Source: Arsenophonus nilaparvatae
GTDB lineage: Bacteria; Pseudomonadota; Gammaproteobacteria; Enterobacterales; Enterobacteriaceae
Assembly (NCBI RefSeq): GCF_000757905.1
Contig: NZ_JRLH01000008.1
Length of the DNA: 64,000 bases
Direction: 5' to 3' (one strand)
The position numbers and the translations under genes were made by a program. The notes under the pieces were generated by a model that saw only the letters and a list, made by a program, of their open reading frames with translations, was not told where the DNA came from and ran no database searches. This document shows, piece after piece, positions 39,191-48,355 of the stretch; positions within the stretch are counted from its first letter, which is position 1, and each line of letters begins with the position of its first letter.

Positions 39191-40999
39191 TTAAAAAAGA
39201 TATTTAACTCCTAATATAGCTTGTGTATCGCTATATTCTTTATTACCTAGCTGTTGAGAAAAATTTCCCCATAGATTCAAATTATTATTAATTTTTGCTT
39301 CTATACCCAATTTTAATTCAAATATATGACGGCTACCATCAATGCTAATTGGTGTAGTATCCATCATAGCACCATATTTTTTACTATTATGGAGCCAATT
39401 GGTTTCAATAAAAGGTTCAAATTTCCGATTTTTGTCTTTATCCGTGATACTCTTTCCTTTAAGATAAACCCGAATACCAAGCCGAGTTTGAATATTATCC
39501 TGCCCATAACTAGCTATTTTGGTACCATTTTTATCTATGTGTGTTTTGGCTTTTACTCCCATCCAGGTTATTTGAGCTTGAGGTTGTATATAGAATTTAT
39601 TCAATAAATTATTTTGGGAAAGGTATTGGTAAATTTTAAATGTATAACCAGATTCAGCTGAAATGGTTGCACCGCGAGATTTATATTTTTCATTATGCTG
39701 GAAATCACCATGGGTTTCATTATCAAACCAGTTATATAGAGCCCATGAATCTACGTATAACCCAGTTTGATCTGACTGATTTGAATACCAAGTGCCATAT
39801 AATCCTGCACTATAACCAACTGTTCTACCAATTGAGCCACTACCAGTAATGTTTGAGACAGTATCACTGCGGTGATTGGCGTATCCTACCATTCCACCTA
39901 AATGATAGCGGTTACATTCATTTGCTGACCACTGTGCTAAATCACCACCAATTTGAATTACAGAACGATTTGCCTGACTTCTTAGTTGATCATCACCCAT
40001 TCTGGCGCGGTTTCTTCCAATAACGCCACGTATCCACATAGAGGTAACTTTATGTTCCATTGTTAGCGCATCTGTATAACGTGTTTCACCCAGACGATCA
40101 TGTAATGTCATATGAAATAGTGTATTAGCGGCTTGAATATTTTTGATATAGCTTCCAAATTCAGGTCAATAAATAGGAGTTGTTGATTCTATTTCATTTT
40201 CAGTTGGATTGAATTGATGTGGTGACTTTTCTCTTGTTTTAATTAAAACGTTTGTGAGGTACCAATTTTTATTTGAAGTAGCTTTTGTGTGCCCGCCTCT
40301 TTGTAAAGTATAATCATATGCTCCAGCTACAGCGCGGTTGGCTAATTTAAATTCTCCTGATGAATTACCATTAACTTGTATTAATTCAATACCATTAACT
40401 GTTGATTCGCCTTTTCCATTAATATTATTAATTATTATTCCTGCTGTTCCTGAAGTATTACCTTTTATAATTAATTTATCTGTGGGTGATAAGTCATTAT
40501 TTAAGGTAGTATTCATAACAAATTTACCATTTTTTGATGTTAAATTTTTATCAATATCTAATGTCAAAAAATTTTTTGCTGTCGGGGGAGCGAAATTTAG
40601 CTGGCTATTATCTGAATTTAAATTTGATATGTTAGAGACTTTGGTCAAATTCCATTGTGAATTATTATTCATTGTTATATTAGTTGTTGCTGTATTTTCT
40701 TTTAATGCACCACCAGAAACTTGAGTACCATTAATTAATGTTAACTGTAATTCTGAATTACCTTTTGCATTTATAAGGTTTATATCTTGATTTGTATTTT
40801 CCTGCTTAACATTGTTTAGAATAACATTACTTATATTACCTTCATTCTCCCCCATGATATCAACAACTGCATTTTTTGCATTAATAGTTGATTTGCTTAT
40901 ATTAATATAACTTGAACCATCTAAAGAAATTAAATTTCCATTTTTAGCACTTAACTTACTATTTCCAATGAAAATATTCGTTCCATTAATGATTGTATT
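39191..40999 (-). pseudogene. Type V autotransporter, N-terminally truncated and interrupted by an in-frame TGA
   Basis: A single frame runs from 40999 to 39191 with one TGA at 40168-40166. The upstream part is Asn/Thr/Gly-rich beta-helix passenger (SQWNLTKVSNISNLNSDNSQ) ending in the usual autochaperone-like block LIQVNGNSSGEFKLANRAVA. Just after the stop come PEFGSYIKNIQAANTLF and TLHDRLGETRY, the hallmark junction into the 12-strand pertactin-type barrel, which ends properly in GVKYLF. Homologues have Tyr-Arg-Pro-Glu at the junction, so a CGA to TGA change is likely. Upstream of 40999 the frame closes with a TAA (41002-41000). No signal peptide is found, so the 5' end is missing as well. 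Confidence 0.82.
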
Positions 41000-41058
41000 T
41001 TAAATATTAACTCTTATTACTATATTTATTATTATAAACTGGAATGGATAAAATATAA

Positions 41059-41085
41059 TTTTTATTTTTATTTTTATTTTTATTT
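41059..41085. repeat. Hexanucleotide microsatellite (TTTTTA)4
   Basis: Four perfect copies of TTTTTA plus TTT lie just upstream of the broken autotransporter gene. Such tracts can vary in copy number by slippage. Confidence 0.7.
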
Positions 41086-41321
41086 AAAAAATGATATTTT
41101 TTTGGTGTTATAAAATAATTAAATTGGATTTATTAAAAATTAATAAATTTATATTTTTAAAATATATTATGATAAATTTTCTCATAATGAAGATTGAATA
41201 ATTATATTTGATAGTAAGAAGTCATTTTTCTTGGATTCTTACCAGAAGAATTTTGTTTAGTTTCTATCTAACAATAGAATTTTTAATTATTAAATCTAAA
41301 AATTAGTTTTCTCTAACATAG

Positions 41322-41346
41322 AAAAAAGCCCTCCATAAAAGAGGGC
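41322..41346 (-). terminator. Rho-independent terminator of cpxP/CpxQ
   Basis: On the reverse strand GCCCTC, a 7-nt loop and GAGGGC are followed by TTTTTT. It forms the 3' end of CpxQ. Confidence 0.88.
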
Positions 41347-41381
41347 AACAAAGACAGGGATGGTGTCTATGGCAAGGAAAA
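41322..41381 (-). ncRNA. cpxQ: CpxQ small RNA (3' UTR of cpxP)
   Basis: Downstream of the cpxP stop the transcript reads TTTTCCTTGCCATAGACACC, then ATCCCTGTCTTTGTT, then a GCCCTC/GAGGGC hairpin and six T. The 5' segment matches the conserved seed region of enterobacterial CpxQ, which is cut from cpxP mRNA by RNase E and acts with Hfq to repress envelope-protein mRNAs under membrane stress. The length (60 nt) fits. The terminator stem differs in sequence from the E. coli one, as expected for a structural element. Confidence 0.85.
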
Positions 41382-41428
41382 ACTTCAATGATTACTTGCT
41401 ACTTATTACTAGGCTTGTTACGAAATAT

Positions 41429-41941
41429 TTAATATCTTGCTTGAGATAGCTGTTTTTGATGTTGCTTCTCCAGTATTATTTTTTGCTCGTGTGTTAATAA
41501 TTTGTAAAATTGGTTATATATGCGAGCTATTTCAACTTGTTGTTCAACAATGTCTTGTGCCAGTTTTTCTGCTGTTACGCGAAAAGCAACATCATCAAAA
41601 ATATCTGCTATCATCAAATTATGTAAAATTTCACGTTCTTGTCGCGAAACTCTATTTTTAAAGCTTTGTTGTCGTTGTGAAGCCATCAAGTCACGCATTT
41701 GCTGGCGTTGTCTTTCGCTTAATGTAATACCTTTCATTAAGGGGATAAATATATCATAGGGATTGCATAGTCTATCTCTTGTTATGTTACGCTTAGAAAT
41801 ATGGCTATCATATTTTACAGCCTGTATTTTTTCGGCAGATTGTGATGTTGCTATACTAACATCTGCTGCTTCGGCTAAAGCCGCTGTTGAGCCAACAATA
41901 AATAGCGATGATGTAAAAGTTATCATTGCCCAGTGACGCAT
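41429..41941 (-). CDS. cpxP: Periplasmic Cpx adaptor/inhibitor CpxP
   Basis: From the ATG at 41941 (GGGAG about 11 nt upstream) this is 170 residues with a signal peptide (MRHWAMITFTSSLFIVG, cut near AALAEA). An upstream in-frame ATG at 42031 would place 30 odd residues before the signal and is rejected. Both LTxxQ-type motifs are present: LSERQRQQMRDLM and LTHEQKIILEKQ. Together with the Arg-rich helices they are typical of the CpxP/Spy cap-shaped dimer. CpxP restrains CpxA and helps DegP remove misfolded pilins. It is divergent from cpxRA, with a CpxR box between them, and its 3' UTR encodes CpxQ. Confidence 0.92.
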   Translation of the reverse strand: MRHWAMITFTSSLFIVGSTAALAEAADVSIATSQSAEKIQAVKYDSHISKRNITRDRLCNPYDIFIPLMKGITLSERQRQQMRDLMASQRQQSFKNRVSRQEREILHNLMIADIFDDVAFRVTAEKLAQDIVEQQVEIARIYNQFYKLLTHEQKIILEKQHQKQLSQARY

Positions 41942-42027
41942 TAATAATTTACTCCCGCCCTCTTTGAATAAAAATGTTAATATTATACTAACTATATCCG
42001 TGTGGTTGAAAACTAGCGTCAGAGCGT

Positions 42028-42042
42028 GCAAAAGAACGTAAA
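42028..42042. promoter_or_regulatory. CpxR binding box between cpxP and cpxR
   Basis: GCAAA-AGAAC-GTAAA matches the CpxR consensus GTAAA-N5-GTAAA at 9 of 10 fixed positions. It lies 53 bp before the cpxR start and 86 bp before the cpxP start, as in other enterobacteria. Confidence 0.75.
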
Positions 42043-42095
42043 GTCATGGCATCGCGGCGATTCTTGTCGTATTTTGCTCTTGGAGGATATGACTA

Positions 42096-42791
42096 ATGCA
42101 TAAAATCTTACTTGTTGATGATGACCGCGAACTGACTTCGCTGTTAAAAGAATTACTTGAAATGGAAGGCTTTAGTGTGATTATCGCCTATGATGGCGAG
42201 CAAGCATTAACGCTTCTCGATTCAACAATTGATCTATTGTTACTTGATATCATGATGCCCAAGAAAAATGGTATTGATACATTAAAAGAGATACGTAGAC
42301 AATATCAAATTCCGGTGATTATGTTAACTGCTCGTGGCAGTGATTTGGATCGTGTTCTTGGTTTGGAATTAGGTGCAGATGATTATTTACCTAAACCATT
42401 TAATGATCGTGAATTAGTTGCACGTATACGAGCCTTACTGAGACGTTCAAATTGGAGTGAGCAAAGTCAGGATAATCTTAATTCGTCAATTTGTCAGGTA
42501 GATGGTTTACAGTTAAACCCAGGACGACAAGAAGCGAGTTTTAATGGCAAGGTGCTCGATCTTACTGGAACAGAATTTACTTTACTTTATTTATTAGCAC
42601 AACATCTTGGTCAGGTTGTTTCTCGTGAACATCTTAGCCAAGAGGTTTTAGGGAAACGTTTAACCCCGTTCGATCGTGCTATTGACATGCATATCTCAAA
42701 TTTGCGGCGTAAATTACCTGAGCGGACAGATGGATTGCCTTGGTTTAAAACCTTACGTGGACGAGGGTATTTGATGGTTTCAGCAACATGA
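42096..42791 (+). CDS. cpxR: Envelope-stress response regulator CpxR
   Basis: This 231-residue OmpR-family regulator has a receiver domain with acidic pocket DDD (residues 8-10), phospho-acceptor Asp51 in LLLLDIMMPKKNG, Thr in VIMLTARG and Lys in DYLPKPF. The C-terminal winged helix includes LTGTEFTLLYLLAQH and RAIDMHISNLRRKLP. Phosphorylated by CpxA, it controls envelope folding factors, cpxP and itself. GGAGG precedes the ATG. Its stop overlaps the cpxA start by 4 bp (ATGA), indicating coupled translation. Confidence 0.97.
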   Translation: MHKILLVDDDRELTSLLKELLEMEGFSVIIAYDGEQALTLLDSTIDLLLLDIMMPKKNGIDTLKEIRRQYQIPVIMLTARGSDLDRVLGLELGADDYLPKPFNDRELVARIRALLRRSNWSEQSQDNLNSSICQVDGLQLNPGRQEASFNGKVLDLTGTEFTLLYLLAQHLGQVVSREHLSQEVLGKRLTPFDRAIDMHISNLRRKLPERTDGLPWFKTLRGRGYLMVSAT

Positions 42792-44158
42792 TAAATAGTT
42801 TGACAGCCAGGATATTTGCCATTTTTTGGTTTACGCTGGCTTTAGTATTGATGTTGGTATTGATGGTACCAAAGCTTGATTCAAGGCAAATTACACCGCT
42901 GTTGGAAAGCGAGTACCGTCAAGGTCTTATGTTAGAACAGCACATAGAAGCTGAATTAGCTGGCGACCCAATTAATGATCTTATGTGGTGGCGCCGGCTT
43001 TCTAACGCCATTCAAAAGTGGGCTCCGCCAGATCAGCATCTTATCATGGTAACCAGTGAAGGACGGGTTATTGGCGCTATGCCCAATGAAATGCAGGTAA
43101 TTCGTAATTTTATTGGGCAATCAGATAATGCTGATCAGCCGAAAAAGAAAAAATATGGTCGAGTCGAAATGTTAGGGCCATTTTCTATTCGTGATGGGGA
43201 AGATCATTACCAACTTTATTTGGTTCGTCCAGCCAGTAGTCCACAATCTGATTTTATTAGCTTGCTTTTTGATAGGCCTTTTTTGTTGTTAGTTGCAACA
43301 ATGCTAATTAGTGCTCCCTTGTTATTATGGTTAGCATGGAGTTTAGCAAAACCTGCCAGAAAATTGAAAATGGCAGCAGATGATGTTGCTAATGGTAATT
43401 TACGTCAACACCCTGAATTGGAATCTGGTCCGCAGGAGTTTTTGGCGGTAGGAAACAGCTTTAATCAGATGATTAGTGCGCTAGAAGGAATGGTTAGTGC
43501 GCAACAACGGATGATTTCTGATATTTCCCATGAGTTACGCACCCCGTTAACACGTCTTCAATTAGCCACCGCATTATTACGCCGCCGACATGGGGAGAGC
43601 AAAGAATTAGAACGGATTGAAACTGAAACATTGCGCCTTGATGGTATGATTAATGATTTGTTGGTACTGTCTCATAGCCAACATAAGAATGAAATATTGA
43701 GACAAAATATTAAAGTTACCGATCTTTGGAATGATATTTTGGACAATGCTACGTTTGAAGCTGAACAGATGAATAAAACACTTAATGTAACGGCTTCTCC
43801 TGGTACTTGGACAATTTATTGTAACCCTCCTGCATTGGGTAGCGCGTTAGAAAATATTGTTCGTAATGCCTTACGGTATTCCCATAATCGTATTGAAGTT
43901 GCATTTAAAGAAGAAAATCAAGGTATTTTGATCACGGTAGATGATGATGGCCCAGGTGTATCAAAGGAAGATCGGGAAAAAATCTTTCGTCCCTTCTATC
44001 GAACTGATGAAGCGAGAGATAGGCAATCAGGCGGCACAGGTTTAGGGCTAGCTATTGTCGAAACAGCGGTTTTTCACCATAAAGGGTGGGTAAAAGCTTC
44101 TGATAGCCCATTAGGCGGACTAAGATTGCAATTATGGTTACCGCTTCATGGACGTTAA
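42788..44158 (+). CDS. cpxA: Sensor histidine kinase CpxA
   Basis: 456 residues, one fewer than E. coli CpxA. Two membrane helices (about 8-28 and 164-185) flank a periplasmic sensor domain. HAMP, dimerisation and ATPase domains follow. The phospho-accepting His248 lies in ISDISHELRTPLTRL, at the same number as in E. coli. The N box ENIVRNALRYS, the G1 box DDDGPGVS and the G2 box GGTGLGLAI are intact. It senses misfolded envelope proteins and surface contact, and is held off by CpxP. No lesion is seen; the Cpx system is fully preserved. Confidence 0.97.
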   Translation: MINSLTARIFAIFWFTLALVLMLVLMVPKLDSRQITPLLESEYRQGLMLEQHIEAELAGDPINDLMWWRRLSNAIQKWAPPDQHLIMVTSEGRVIGAMPNEMQVIRNFIGQSDNADQPKKKKYGRVEMLGPFSIRDGEDHYQLYLVRPASSPQSDFISLLFDRPFLLLVATMLISAPLLLWLAWSLAKPARKLKMAADDVANGNLRQHPELESGPQEFLAVGNSFNQMISALEGMVSAQQRMISDISHELRTPLTRLQLATALLRRRHGESKELERIETETLRLDGMINDLLVLSHSQHKNEILRQNIKVTDLWNDILDNATFEAEQMNKTLNVTASPGTWTIYCNPPALGSALENIVRNALRYSHNRIEVAFKEENQGILITVDDDGPGVSKEDREKIFRPFYRTDEARDRQSGGTGLGLAIVETAVFHHKGWVKASDSPLGGLRLQLWLPLHGR

Positions 44159-44358
44159 TTGCTTTAAGTAAAAAGTTTTGTCATTACATTAATTGATGTT
44201 TTCAACGATATTGGCTTTATAACTACTTAGAATTATATTGATATGCTTAACAACTAAAAGTTATGTTTTTTATGAAAATTAGGCTTCTTATAGTAGACTA
44301 CTACCAACCTTTATTTTGTCTAAAATATATAAAAGATTAAGAAAGTAGAAGGATATTT

Positions 44359-45319
44359 ATGCTAACAATCCTCGGTGGCTCCGGTTTTATTGGTACCCGT
44401 CTTGTTAATCAATTAAAAGCACAATAAATTGAGTTTAAAATCGTTGATATTAATAAAAGCCAGGCACATCCAGACAACTGGCTATTTAGTGATGCCACTA
44501 AAGTAGAAACTTTATTGGAGCCATTAAAAGACACTTCCATTATTATTAATCTAGCGGCGCAACATCAGGATAATATGCATCCTATCAGTCATCTATTATG
44601 AAGTTAATGTGGATGGCGCGAAAAATGTTTGTCAGGTTGCTGAGCAGCTAGATAGTAAACATATTATTTTTACTTCTTCGGTGGCGGTTTACGGTTTTGT
44701 TGAGCAGGAAACTGGTGAAGATGGTAAATTTCAGCCTTTTAATGATTATGGTAAATCGAAGTTGGCGGCGGAAGGTGTCTATGATGACTGGCATGCTAAA
44801 GATAGCCAACGGACATTAGTGACTATTCGACCGACAGTAGTTTTCGGTGAGGGTAATCGCGGTAATGTTTATAACCTTTTTGGACAAATTGCTGCCTGGC
44901 AGTTTTTGATGATTGGTTCTGGCAATAATCAGAAATCGATGGCGTATGTGGAAAATGTTGCTGCCTTTTTATATTTTGTTACTAAATTAAAAGCTTGCCG
45001 TCATATCTTTAATTATGTTGATAAACCTGATTTCACCATGGATCAGTTAACCGAAATTATTTGTCTGGCATTGCAAAAACAGAAATCCAGTCTCCGTATT
45101 CCTTATTCGTTGGGCCTTTTGGCGGGTTATTGTTTTGATTTGCTCGCTAAAATAACGGGTAAAAATTTTCCTATAAGCAGTATTCGGGTTAAAAAATTCT
45201 GTGCTCGCACTCAATTTAAATCTAATAACATCGCTGATACGGGATTTGAACCGCCGGTAACCTTGGCAAAGGGGATAGAAAATACCGTTCAGTTTGAGTT
45301 TAAAAAATCATTAGATTAA
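44359..45319 (+). pseudogene. NAD-dependent epimerase/dehydratase, broken by a stop and a frameshift
   Basis: An ATG at 44359 (GAAGG upstream) begins LTILGGSGFIGTRLVNQL, a Rossmann NAD-binding motif of the short-chain dehydrogenase superfamily. The frame is stopped by TAA at codon 23 but continues in frame with EFKIVDINKSQAHPDNWLF and SIIINLAAQHQDN. It is then lost near 44598-44606, where the protein resumes one frame over as YEVNVDGAKNVCQVAEQL. The rest (to 45319) holds FTSSVAVYGF and the YGKSK catalytic pair, and ends normally. The intact protein would be about 315 aa. The sugar or lipid substrate is unknown. Two independent lesions make this a true pseudogene. Confidence 0.85.
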
Positions 45320-45411
45320 TAAAAAATTCTGTTTGCTTAATTGGGCACAATTGAAAGCGTTAACAGTGACAATGATTGTGTTAGAATACAGTACTTATTG
45401 TTGAGGGCTGT

Positions 45412-45915
45412 ATGTTAAACATCGTTTTATTTGAACCTGAAATTCCACCGAATACTGGTAATATTATTCGTCTATGCGCGAATACCGGCTGTCAGTTACA
45501 TCTCATTGAACCATTGGGTTTTACCTGGGACGATAAACGGTTACGGCGGGCAGGGTTAGATTATCATGAGTTTGCCGATATTCAGCGTCATCATGATTAT
45601 TTTGCTTTTCTAACTAGTATTGCTTTGTCCAACGCGCATTGTCAGACAGCATCTGCTAACCGTTTATTTGCTTTGACAACCAAAGGAACGCCAAGCCATA
45701 GCAGCGTAACGTATCGGCCGGGGGATTATTTAATGTTTGGGCCGGAGACCCGCGGTTTACCTGCATATGTTCTTGATGAATTACCAATCAGTCAAAAGAT
45801 CCGTATCCCAATGTTAGCAGATAGCCGCAGTATGAATTTGTCCAATTCTGTTGCAGTGGTGGTATTTGAAGCATGGCGCCAGTTGGATTACTCCGGTGCA
45901 CTGTTGCGTGAGTAA
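45412..45915 (+). CDS. trmL: tRNA (cytidine/uridine-34 2'-O)-methyltransferase TrmL
   Basis: This 167-residue SPOUT-class (trefoil knot) methyltransferase modifies the wobble base of two tRNA-Leu isoacceptors. Motifs: FEPEIPPNTGNIIRLCANTG at the start, LMFGPETRGLPAYVL for SAM binding, and the knot end RIPMLADSRSMNLSNSVAVV. It is slightly longer than the E. coli protein (157) because of a C-terminal tail. It is convergent with cysE, as in E. coli, with only 28 bp between the stops. Confidence 0.95.
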   Translation: MLNIVLFEPEIPPNTGNIIRLCANTGCQLHLIEPLGFTWDDKRLRRAGLDYHEFADIQRHHDYFAFLTSIALSNAHCQTASANRLFALTTKGTPSHSSVTYRPGDYLMFGPETRGLPAYVLDELPISQKIRIPMLADSRSMNLSNSVAVVVFEAWRQLDYSGALLRE

Positions 45916-45943
45916 TTTTATTCACCACCGGTTGATGGCATGG

Positions 45944-46765
45944 TTAGATACCCTCACCAAAACCATGGATTGAGTTGCTAAAGTTTTGATCCATATCTAG
46001 TGAAGGTTTTTTGCTGTTCGGTGTTCCCACTTTGCGCGCTGGTACTCCTGCCACGGTAGTATGAGGTGGTACATGGTGTAGCACTACTGAACCCGCGCCA
46101 ATTTTAGCGCCCTTGCCAATTTCTATATTGCCTAAAATTTTTGCTCCCGCCCCGATCATCACCCCTTCACGAACTTTAGGATGACGATCTCCACCTGTTT
46201 TGCCGGTTCCACCAAGGGTGACTGATTGCAGTATCGAAACGTCATTTTCAACTACCGCTGTTTCGCCTATAACGATACCTGTTGCGTGATCAAGCATAAT
46301 ACCGTAACCAATACTAGCCGCGGGATGGATATCAACCCCAAAAGAGACAGATATTTGGCTTTGCAGATAAGTTGCTAATGTCGTGCGATCCACTTTCCAT
46401 AACCAGTGGCCGATACGATAAGCCTGTAAAGCATGAAAGCCCTTTAAATATAATAACGGGATTGAATATTTGTCGACTGCCGGATCACGTTGCACGATGG
46501 CTTTTAGATCACAAGCGGCATAAGCGATCATTTGTTTATCATTTTTATAAGAATCTTGAATAATCTCTCGAACGGCAATCGCTGGCATAATCGGGGTAGC
46601 TAACTTGTTTGCTAGGATATAACTTAACGCATTACCAAGATTATCATGTTTAAGTAATGTCGCATGAAAAAAGCTGGCTAATATTGGTTCACGGTTGGCT
46701 AAAATTTCACCCTCTTGCTTTATTATCGTCCAAATTTCCTCAAGTTGCTGTCGAGACATATTCAC
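45944..46765 (-). CDS. cysE: Serine O-acetyltransferase CysE
   Basis: 273 residues, exactly the E. coli length. It acetylates L-serine with acetyl-CoA, the first step of cysteine synthesis. The N-terminal helical domain is followed by a left-handed beta-helix of hexapeptide repeats containing catalytic HAL-like GFHALQAYRIGHWLW, then DIHPAASIGYGIMLDHATG and the ending GNIEIGKGAKIGAGSVVL. The tail ends in Gly-Ile, the group that normally docks into CysK. It is last in the yibN-secB-gpsA-cysE block, 19 bp after gpsA. Confidence 0.97.
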   Translation of the reverse strand: MNMSRQQLEEIWTIIKQEGEILANREPILASFFHATLLKHDNLGNALSYILANKLATPIMPAIAVREIIQDSYKNDKQMIAYAACDLKAIVQRDPAVDKYSIPLLYLKGFHALQAYRIGHWLWKVDRTTLATYLQSQISVSFGVDIHPAASIGYGIMLDHATGIVIGETAVVENDVSILQSVTLGGTGKTGGDRHPKVREGVMIGAGAKILGNIEIGKGAKIGAGSVVLHHVPPHTTVAGVPARKVGTPNSKKPSLDMDQNFSNSIHGFGEGI

Positions 46766-46784
46766 ACTCTACTATTTTTAATGA

Positions 46785-47807
46785 TCAAGAAGCACGTGTA
46801 TCATTAGTTTCGTCTTTGGTTGCGCGGCTAAGTAATGTATTTGCCGCTTCGAGTACATTTTTATTACCGTACAGAACCTGATAGATTTGCTCGGTAATTG
46901 GCATATCTACACCAACACGTTGCGCTAATGCACGGACTTCTTTGGTATTTAAGTAACCTTCAACCACCTGACCAATCTGCTTTTCAGCTTCTTTAGTCTG
47001 CATGCCTTGGCCGAGCAACATGCCAAAGCGACGATTACGCGATTGGTTGTCGGTACAAGTCAAAACCAAATCACCTAAACCAGCCATTCCCATAAATGTA
47101 GAGGATTGAGCACCCATAGCGATGCCTAAGCGGCTGATTTCAGCTAATCCTCGGGTGATCAACGCTGTGCGAGCATTGGCGCCAAATCCGATACCATCGG
47201 ACATGCCGGCACCAATCGCAATGACATTTTTGACCGCACCACCTAACTGCACACCGATCATATCTGGATTTTTATAAACTCGAAAACTCTTACCGCAATG
47301 GAAAAGTTGTTGTAGCTCTTCACTAAATTCTGCATTAGAAGCGGCTACCGCAATAGCAGTTGGTAAGCCGGCAGCCAGTTCTTTGGCAAAAGTTGGGCCG
47401 GAAAGAACAGCTAGCTGAATTTTATCTCCGAACGTTTCGCGGGCAACGTCTTGTAACAGGCGTCCAGTCCCGTGTTCGAGCCCTTTTGTTGCCCAAATAA
47501 TGCGTGAGTGTTGCGTTAAGTAAGGTTGGATATTTTGCAAAACTTGATTAAATGCATGGCTTGGAACGACGATCAATATATTGTGGCTTGCGGTTATTGC
47601 CGTCTTCAGGGAAACTTCAGGTAACAAATTGTCTGGGAATGGAACGTCGGGTAAAAATGCTTGGTTGCAGCGCTCTTGTTGTAATTTTTTAATGTGCTGA
47701 GGATCATGTCCCCAAAGCAAAACGTGGTGGCCATTACGGGCAAGTGTAATGGCTAATGCGGTGCCATAAGAGCCGGCACCGATAACTGTCATCGAAACAG
47801 TGTTCAT
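46785..47807 (-). CDS. gpsA: sn-Glycerol-3-phosphate dehydrogenase [NAD(P)+]
   Basis: 340 residues. It reduces dihydroxyacetone phosphate to glycerol-3-phosphate for phospholipid synthesis. It has the N-terminal Rossmann motif VIGAGSYGTALAITLARNG, the catalytic Lys region GVQLGGAVKNVIAIGAGM, and FMGMAGLGDLVLTCTDNQSR. Its ATG overlaps the secB stop by one base (TAATG), so the genes are translationally coupled. The length and motifs are normal. Confidence 0.97.
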   Translation of the reverse strand: MNTVSMTVIGAGSYGTALAITLARNGHHVLLWGHDPQHIKKLQQERCNQAFLPDVPFPDNLLPEVSLKTAITASHNILIVVPSHAFNQVLQNIQPYLTQHSRIIWATKGLEHGTGRLLQDVARETFGDKIQLAVLSGPTFAKELAAGLPTAIAVAASNAEFSEELQQLFHCGKSFRVYKNPDMIGVQLGGAVKNVIAIGAGMSDGIGFGANARTALITRGLAEISRLGIAMGAQSSTFMGMAGLGDLVLTCTDNQSRNRRFGMLLGQGMQTKEAEKQIGQVVEGYLNTKEVRALAQRVGVDMPITEQIYQVLYGNKNVLEAANTLLSRATKDETNDTRAS

Positions 47808-48283
47808 TAAGCTTCCTGATGATCTGCTGAATTTTCAGTTTCGGCAGTATGCTGTTGTTGTAGATAGTTCATAAACAATGCATCAAAGTTAACAGGCGCT
47901 AAGTTTAGTTGAGGAAAAGTTCCACGGCTAACTAAATTGGTAATACATTCACGCGCATAGGGAAATAAAATATTTGGGCAATAAGCGCCTAAACAATGAG
48001 CCATTTGGCTTTCTTCGATACCATCAATAGAGAAAATGCCGGCTTGTTGCACTTCGCACAGGAAAGCGGTTTCTTCAGCGACGCTGGCGGTAACCGTGAC
48101 CCGTAAGATAACTTCATAAACATGTTCAGCTAATTCACTAGACGAGGTGTCTAAATCTAATTTGACTTCTGGTTGCCACTCTTGCTGAAAAATATTGGGG
48201 GCACTTGGTGTTTCAAATGAGATATCTTTAGTATAAATTCGTTGGATCTGGAATACCATCTCTTCATGACTTTGTTCTGACAT
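47807..48283 (-). CDS. secB: Protein-export chaperone SecB
   Basis: This 158-residue acidic cytoplasmic chaperone keeps preproteins unfolded and hands them to SecA. Conserved segments: FQIQRIYTKDISFETPSAP, LRVTVTASVAEETAFLCEVQ, FSIDGIEESQMAHCLGAYCP and FPYARECITNLVSRGTFPQL. It sits between yibN and gpsA. In E. coli grxC lies between yibN and secB; here only 72 bp separate them, so grxC is missing from this spot. Confidence 0.97.
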   Translation of the reverse strand: MSEQSHEEMVFQIQRIYTKDISFETPSAPNIFQQEWQPEVKLDLDTSSSELAEHVYEVILRVTVTASVAEETAFLCEVQQAGIFSIDGIEESQMAHCLGAYCPNILFPYARECITNLVSRGTFPQLNLAPVNFDALFMNYLQQQHTAETENSADHQEA

Positions 48284-48355
48284 AATGTTAATTACCTTTT
48301 AAATTTCCTTATGATATTGAATTGGATAAACATAATTGCTGATGTGTCCGATGAA

